From contig OX243815.1 of assembly GCA_945859605.1 (NCBI GenBank), forward strand, positions 49,014,245 through 49,078,244: a stretch of 64,000 nt of DNA, given 5' to 3'. How positions within the stretch are numbered: the stretch's first letter is position 1; each line of letters begins with the position of its first letter. A program made the translations under genes and the position numbers. This document shows positions 29,201 through 38,200 of this stretch, piece after piece. The notes under the pieces were generated by a model. That model saw only the letters and a program-made list of their open reading frames with translations. It was not told the origin of the DNA and did not search any database. The stretch comes from Lumbricus rubellus (Eukaryota; Annelida; Clitellata; Crassiclitellata; Lumbricidae).

Positions 29201-32200
29201 GAAATGGGGCGAATTACATGCAAATTGCGGGCGGAGGGGGAACGGGAGCTGCGTTTAACAATTCAACCGGTAGTTGCATAATTTTCGTAGCCAATACCGA
29301 TTTTCTCGAGATATTCGCTTATTCACACATCGCACTAAATATATTAGCTAGAGACTTTTCGACAGTATTCTTACGACCTTAGCCCTGCTGATCGCATGCC
29401 AGACGCTTAATTATATTACTGGCGAGGTATACGAACGCCGATGCCTTCTGCATGCTTCGGTATAATTATAATCCTAGGTGATGGGCTATCTAAAACGCTC
29501 ATTGCTCGCTGTTTAACCAAAGCTTATCCAAAAGAATTTAACTGCTTTTAACCCTATTTAATTTGTTTATTAGCTCAAATAGAAAATATGCCAGGTTATC
29601 CAATTAACTACTACTGCCACACAGCAAAGGCACTCTGCAATGATTCAAAACAAAATAGTAGATGAGCAATGCAACAAACGCAGCCACACAGCAAAGGCAC
29701 TCTGCAATGATTCAGAACAAAATAGTAGATGAGCAATGCAACAAACGCAGCCACACAGCAAAGGCACTCTGCAATGATTCAAAACAAAGTAGTAGATGAG
29801 CAATGCAACAAACGCAGCCACACAGCAAAGGCACTCTGCAATGATTCAAAACAAAGTAGTAGATGAGCAATGCAACAAACGCAGCCACACAGCAAAGGCA
29901 CTCTGCAATGATTCAAAACAAAGTAGTAGATGAGCAATGCAACAAACGCAGCCACACAGCAAAGGCACTCTGCAATGATTCAAAACAAAGTAGTAGATGA
30001 GCAATGCAACAAACGCAGCCACACAGCAAAGGCACTCTGCAATGATTCAAAACAAAAAAGTAGATGAGCAATGCAACAAACGCAGCCACACAGCAAAGGC
30101 ACTCTGCAATGATTCAAAACAAAAAAGTAGATGAGCAACGCAACAAACGCAGCCACACAGCAAAGGCACTCTGCAATGATTCAAAACAAAAAAGTAGATG
30201 AGCAATGCAACAAACGCAGCCACACAGCAAAGGCACTCTGCAATGATTCAAAACAAAATAGTAGATGAGCAATGCAACAATCGCAGCCACACAGCAAAGG
30301 CACTCTGCAATGATTCAAAACAAAATAGTAGATGAGCAATGCAACAAACGCAGCCACACAGCAAAGGCACTCTGCAATGATTCAGAACAAAATAGTAGAT
30401 GAGCAATGCAACAAACGCAGCCACACAGCAAAGGCACTCTGCAATGATTCAAAACAAAGTAGTAGATGAGCAATGCAACAAACGCAGACACACAGCAAAG
30501 GCACTCTGCAATGATTCAAAACAAAGTAGTAGATGAGCAATGCAACAAACGCAGCCACACAGCAAAGGCACTCTGCAATGATTCAAAACAAAGTAGTAGA
30601 TGAGCAATGCAACAAACGCAGCCACACAGCAAAGGCACTCTGCAATGATTCAAAACAAAGTAGTAGATGAGCAATGCAACAAACGCAGCCACACAGCAAA
30701 GGCACTCTGCAATGATTCAAAACAAAAAAGTAGATGAGCAATGCAACAAACGCAGCCACACAGCAAAGGCACTCTGCAATGATTCAAAACAAAAAAGTAG
30801 ATGAGCAACGCAACAAACGCAGCCACACAGCAAAGGCACTCTGTAATGATTCAAAACAAAAAAAGTAGATGAGCAACGCAACAAACGCAGCCACACAGCA
30901 AAGGCACTCTGCAATGATTCAAAACAAAATAGTAGATGAGCAATGCAACAGTCGCAGCCACACAGCAAAGGCACTCTGCAATGATTCAAAACAAAAAAGT
31001 AGATGAGCAATGCAACAAACGCAGCCACACAGCAAAGGCACTCTGCAATGATTCAAAACAAAATAGTAGATGAGCAATGCAACAAACGCAGCCACACAGC
31101 AAAGGCACTCTGCAATGATTCAGAACAAAATAGTAGATGAGCAATGCAACAAACGCAGCCACACAGCAAAGGCACTCTGCAATGATTCAAAACAAAAAAG
31201 TAGATGAGCAATGCAACAAACGCAGCCACACAGCAAAGGCACTCTGCAAAGATTCAAAACAAAATAGTAGATGAGCAACGCAACAAACGCAGCCACACAG
31301 CAAAGGCACTCTGCAATGATTCAAAACAAAATAGTAGATGAGCAATGCAACAAACGCAGCCACACAGCAAAGGCACTCTGCAAAGATTCAAAACAAAATA
31401 GTAGATGAGCAACGCAACAAACGCAGCCACACAGCAAAGGCACTCTGCAATGATTCAAAACAAAATAGTAGATGAGCAATGCAACAAACGCAGCCACACA
31501 GCAAAAGCACTCTGCAATGATTCAAAACAAAAAAGTAGATGAGCAACGCAACAAACGCAGCGACACAGCAAAGGCACTCTGCAATGATTCAAAACAAAAA
31601 GTAGATGAGCAACGCAACAAACGCAGCCACACAGCAAAGACACTCTGCAATGATTCAAAACAAAAAAGTAGATGAGCAATGCAACAAACGCAGCCACACA
31701 GCAAAGGCACTCTGCAATGATTCAAAACAAAAAAGTAGATGAGCAATGCAACAAACGCAGCCACACAGCAAAGGCACTCTGCAATGATTCAAAACAAAAA
31801 AGTAGATGAGCAACGCAACAAACGCAGCCACACAGCAAAGGCACTCTGCAATGATTCAAAACAAAAAAGTAGATGAGCAATGCAACAAACGCAGCCACAC
31901 AGCAAAGGCACTCTGCAATGATTCAAAACAAAATAGTAGATGAGCAATGCAACAATCGCAGCCACACAGCAAAGGCACTCTGCAATGATTCAAAACAAAA
32001 TAGTAGATGAGCAATGCAACAAACGCAGCCACACAGCAAAGGCACTCTGCAATGATTCAGAACAAAATAGTAGATGAGCAATGCAACAAACGCAGCCACA
32101 CAGCAAAGGCACTCTGCAATGATTCAAAACAAAGTAGTAGATGAGCAATGCAACAAACGCAGACACACAGCAAAGGCACTCTGCAATGATTCAAAACAAA

Positions 32201-35200
32201 GTAGTAGATGAGCAATGCAACAAACGCAGCCACACAGCAAAGGCACTCTGCAATGATTCAAAACAAAGTAGTAGATGAGCAATGCAACAAACGCAGCCAC
32301 ACAGCAAAGGCACTCTGCAATGATTCAAAACAAAGTAGTAGATGAGCAATGCAACAAACGCAGCCACACAGCAAAGGCACTCTGCAATGATTCAAAACAA
32401 AAAAGTAGATGAGCAATGCAACAAACGCAGCCACACAGCAAAGGCACTCTGCAATGATTCAAAACAAAAAAGTAGATGAGCAACGCAACAAACGCAGCCA
32501 CACAGCAAAGGCACTCTGTAATGATTCAAAACAAAAAAAGTAGATGAGCAACGCAACAAACGCAGCCACACAGCAAAGGCACTCTGCAATGATTCAAAAC
32601 AAAATAGTAGATGAGCAATGCAACAGTCGCAGCCACACAGCAAAGGCACTCTGCAATGATTCAAAACAAAAAAGTAGATGAGCAATGCAACAAACGCAGC
32701 CACACAGCAAAGGCACTCTGCAATGATTCAAAACAAAATAGTAGATGAGCAATGCAACAAACGCAGCCACACAGCAAAGGCACTCTGCAATGATTCAAAA
32801 CAAAATAGTAGATGAGCAATGCAACAAACGCAGCCACACAGCAAAGGCACTCTGCAATGATTCAAAACAAAAAAGTAGATGAGCAATGCAACAAACGCAG
32901 CCACACAGCAAAGGCACTCTGCAAAGATTCAAAACAAAATAGTAGATGAGCAACGCAACAAACGCAGCCACACAGCAAAGGCACTCTGCAATGATTCAAA
33001 ACAAAATAGTAGATGAGCAATGCAACAAACGCAGCCACACAGCAAAGGCACTCTGCAAAGATTCAAAACAAAATAGTAGATGAGCAACGCAACAAACGCA
33101 GCCACACAGCAAAGGCACTCTGCAATGATTCAAAACAAAATAGTAGATGAGCAATGCAACAAACGCAGCCACACAGCAAAAGCACTCTGCAATGATTCAA
33201 AACAAAAAAGTAGATGAGCAACGCAACAAACGCAGCGACACAGCAAAGGCACTCTGCAATGATTCAAAACAAAAAGTAGATGAGCAACGCAACAAACGCA
33301 GCCACACAGCAAAGACACTCTGCAATGATTCAAAACAAAAAAGTAGATGAGCAATGCAACAAACGCAGCCACACAGCAAAGGCACTCTGCAATGATTCAA
33401 AACAAAAAAGTAGATGAGCAATGCAACAAACGCAGCCACACAGCAAAGGCACTCTGCAATGATTCAAAACAAAAAAGTAGATGAGCAACGCAACAAACGC
33501 AGCCACACAGCAAAGGCACTCTGCAATGATTCAAAACAAAAAAGTAGATGAGCAATGCAACAAACGCAGCCACACAGCAAAGGCACTCTGCAATGATTCA
33601 AAACAAAATAGTAGATGAGCAACGCAACAAACGCAGCCACACAGCAAAGGCACTCTGCAATGATTCAAAACAAAAAAGTAGATGAGCAATGCAACAAACG
33701 CAGCCACACAGCAAAGGCACTCTGCAATGATTCAAAACAAAAAAGTAGATGAGCAACGCAACAAACGCAGCCACACAGCAAAGGCACTCTGCAATGATTC
33801 AAAACAAAAAAGTAGATGAGCAATGCAACAAACGCAGCCACACAGCAAAGGCACTCTGCAATGATTCAAAACAAAAAAGTAGATGAGCAATGCAACAAAC
33901 GCAGCCACACAGCAAAGGCACTCTGCAATGATTCAAAACAAAAAAGTAGATGAGCAATGCAACAAACGCAGCCACACAGCAAAGGCACTCTGCAATGATT
34001 CAAAACAAAATAGTAGACGAGCAATGCAACAAACGCAGCCACACAGCATAGGCACTCTGCAATGATTCAAAACAAAAAAGTAGATGAGCAACGCAACAAA
34101 CGCAGCCACACAGCAAAGGCACTCTGCAATGATTCAAAACAAAAAAGTAGATGAGCAATGCAACAAACGCAGCCACACAGCAAAGGCACTCTGCAATGAT
34201 TCAAAACAAAATAGTAGATGAGCAACGCAACAAACGCAGCCACACAGCAAAGGCACTCTGCAATGATTCAAAACAAAATAGTAGATGAGCAATGCAACAA
34301 ACGCAGCCACACAGCAAAGACACTCTGCAATGATTCAAAACAAAAAAGTAGATGAGCAATGCAACAAACGCAGCCACACAGCAAAGGCACTCTGCAATGA
34401 TTCAAAACAAAAAAGTAGATGAGCAATGCAACAAACGCAGCCACACAGCAAAGGCACTCTGCAATGATTCAAAACAAAATTCATTCGTTGGTTCATTCAA
34501 AAATATATACATAGCGCCCTAGGTATCAAGGCAGCTCCTCAGAAGCACTCACAGCACCAGTCCTCACAAAAAGGCAAGTTTACAAATGGCAATGTTACGA
34601 TTCTCAAGTGAATGTCATATCAATCATGCAAAATTAGATATTCATTACGTTATTAAGTAAATAACTGAGATCATCTTTTGCAGCAGTGCAACAGATGCAC
34701 AAGAGAAGAGTCTGGTGGTTAGATCACTTGAATGTCTGGCTAAATCAGCAGCAGAATCAAGCAATCTGCATAGCTACCAGACTCATAGCCCTTTGAGGCT
34801 AAGAAAACTGAAGGACTCACAGCCCTTTGAGGCTAAGAGAGCTGAAGGACTCACAGCCCTTTGAGGCTAAGAGAGCTGAAGGACTCACAGCCCTTTGAGG
34901 CTAAGAGAGCTGAAGTCGCTAACAATTCACAACTATGGTGCTTCAGATGGGGCTATGGACCAGTGTGGCTGCTCATGGGGTAAGGGGGGTTTAATGCAAG
35001 GAATCGAAGGTGCTGGTCTTAACAGTCTCCACCCCACAGACTAATCAAAATAGTCTTGGATAAAGAGATTTCTAAATGTCAGTGTCATAGTAATCTCAAG
35101 ATTTCTACAGCTCCCAGAAAGTAAAGTCATAAGACTCAGTTAACACACAGTTGCTCAGTCAAAATAGAATCGATAGGCAGGTTACGCATCAGAATCATGC

Positions 35201-38200
35201 AACATAATTTGACTCCAAAACCATGAGATTCCTCCAATCAGTAAAGTTAAACAGATTTAAATGATTATAACTGAATATTCAACGAAATGATTATAACTGA
35301 AAATTCAACGAAATGATTATAGGCCTAACTGAATATTCAACGAAATGATTATAACTGAAAATTTAACGAAGTCACTTACCTACGTACATCAGCCTCAGGA
35401 TGTTATATCTTGTCATCAGAACATCTAAAGCAGACATCGAAATTATGTCAAAAAGAAAAATTATCAAAGGACAATTCAGGGTGAACCAGTGAATCTCAAA
35501 AACTATGGACTACTCGTGCCTCCAGTTTGCATTTCTGTCTCAACCTGCTTGCATCAACAATGTCTGTAATAACTATGATCATGTCATTAATTTTATAATT
35601 AGAATCATCATGATCATGTGAAATAACATAATTAACATCGTCACTAGCGTAGAATGTGATTTTAACAGACTTTAAACAAATAATTCACCTTGTCTCGTTT
35701 CATTTCCATAGATGTCACTGCAACAAAAACAATCACACGATCGTTAAAATAGATGAATTTTCTTTTTTTAAATCCACTTGAGTAGCTGCTGTAATTTAAT
35801 TTAGTAAAAGCAGAATAGGAAAGATCTTGGTTGAAGATGACAATGGAAACAGATGAAGATGAAGTACAATGCCTCGCTAAATCAAGTTCTTCCAGTTCCA
35901 TCATCCACAACTACAAGGAACTCCACGTACTCTCCAACTTGATTCCATCCTTCTAGAAAACCCAGACTCCTATAACCTGACTTTTTATTTCCTCACCAAT
36001 GCAATTCTACGAACTATTTACCACAGTTAACAATTTTTTATTCGGTTCAGACGTTTCCCTTGCATCCTGGTTTAATAAATCCATCCTTAACTGGACTTTG
36101 ACTGGTGCTAGGCCTATATACATGTCTTATTACATTACTTTCCAGTTTATCATATATAGGCCTATGATTGTCAAGAGTTTGAAGCAAGATCGTCTTCACT
36201 TTGAGATGTCATGACTTTGAGGAAAAGACTTTTAGGAATAATTTTCTCAACATCACTTGGCAAGTTTACTGATTCAAATAATTTGAATCGTATCATTCGT
36301 TAAAAATAATAAACTACTGAGAATTGACTTGAGCAATAGCAAAATCAAATAAGAGTTTGAAACTCACGAAGAACTGTTTGAAGATGCAACATTCGGAACC
36401 ATGAGAGGACCTACAAACATTCACCCAAAGCATAACTTTCTCTCTCTCTCTTAGACTGCTTTGTCGTCCATTGTGATTGCTGTACAAAGATCTCAGAACC
36501 ATGAAATCAAATAAATGTAAATATAAATACTTTAGAATTTAGGTAGCAATCTGTGAGCGCACAAAGGTCAGTATAAAGAGAAATCTCAGAGTTACTGAAC
36601 AGCGAGTTATAGCAAAACATCTGTTGAAATAATAGTGGTCAAAGTGCATAGCAGATGAAGTCAGTGATAAAGTGAAAGGAGAGAAGTTTAATAATCCAAA
36701 GAAGTATTACATTCAGCTGAAAGGTTAGTCCTATATCAAGAATAGCATAAAAATGAACTAATTGGTTCATGCAAGACATACAATATATCATATCCCATAA
36801 CTTAAAAACAGAAAAGATGATTATTCGCATGAGACAGAGATGACTTGACTGACCGACTACAAAAGACGCTGCAATTCCAAGAGCCATGCTCAGTACAGTC
36901 AGAGATGTTGCTGTGGTTCTCTGGAAAGCAGGGAACCAGATAGCAGACAGCAACGGGGGACCAGCCATCAGCACTGGACCAGCAAATCCATTCAGCATCT
37001 GTCCAGCATTGATCAACCTGTCAAACATATTTGAAAATCAGCCGTTAAAAATACCATAGATCATGTTGATTAGTACAATGAACCATACCGCTTTCCCAAT
37101 CACCTATATAGAACACGTTCTTTGCCGCAGAAGGGTAAACGCCAAACTGTGAACTAATCCGAAAGAAATTGAAACTCGTAAAATCTCATAACCACCATTT
37201 ACAACAACAAACTACCCTTCCCAAATATTCTGCTACTTTGGTTCACTGATTAGATTTCTTCAGAGTAGCAATTAAGTGACTGACCAAGTGGCTGCCTTTG
37301 GTTCCATCGTTATACAGCGCAGAGCGGATCCCGCAGCAATAAGAGACGACGTTAGAACGCACGAGACACGAAGTCCTACGAACAATTTACACAAGTCAAC
37401 CATAATTATTAGAACAGCAACCTCATTGAAAGCAAGCTAACAAAAAATCAGTTAAGGTTGTAAAATAATTAATCAGACAGTCAGAAACACATTTCTGGTC
37501 AACGTATTTATCAGATTTATCCATATAAATTTATAGAACTTGATTTGAATTTTCTAGCCGTTCTAATACACTCATCACTTTATACTTATCAGCGTCAGAT
37601 AAGGATGCAAATCTACGATCGATGAAGTCTGCTTTCAGTTTCTCAACAAAGAACAACACAGCTCCACTACTGGATTCAAGACATCTTTGCAGCAACACTA
37701 TTCCAAACATCAGCAAATCTAAAAGTGACATAACACGTTGACCGCCTACTACGAGTTAACATGGCGTGTAGGCGGTCACTAAGAATTAAAATTTGCAGAA
37801 CTTCTAAGAAAGAATCCATCTGTTCGAACCTTTAACATCCATCAGCCATGAGAAGAAGGGCGCGGAGATGAGGTAGGTGATGCAGCCCCAGTTGGCCTGC
37901 AGAGCGACGTCAGCTGTCGTCCATCCAAGCGCAAGGCTGACCGATTGAGTCAACGGACTCCACGTGTTCCAGATGGTGTTCTGCAGGAAGCAGAGCAAAG
38001 AGAACAAGAAGAGAATGTACCAGCGGCGATGGTAGCTCTGCTGATGACCGTCTCCAATCACATTCTCAACCTCCACATCCGGATCTACCGTCACCTGACC
38101 ATACGAGTTGATCAAACCGTTCGATGATCGGCCGTGTTCTTCCACAAGTTCTTCTTCTAAAGCACGGTCACCTTTCGCCAACAGTGGCTTTCTTTCATCA

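Larger units (their letters stand above)
15165..29615. mobile_element. Polinton/Maverick (adintovirus-like) self-synthesising DNA element, 14,451 bp
   Basis: Complete element with 159-bp identical TIRs starting AGTAGTAGTTAATTGG and a 6-bp target duplication. It carries the hallmark Polinton set: protein-primed PolB, retroviral-type integrase, adenain-type protease, FtsK/HerA-type ATPase, major and minor capsid proteins, plus PLA2, pVI-like, fibre and other accessory genes. Integrase and PLA2 genes run leftward, everything else rightward. No introns are evident. It is inserted in intron 6 of transporter copy L, inside array C; copy R has no insertion. In-frame stops in the ATPase, polymerase and first ORF, and a frameshift in the SAP protein, suggest this copy is not autonomous as sequenced. 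Confidence 0.97.
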
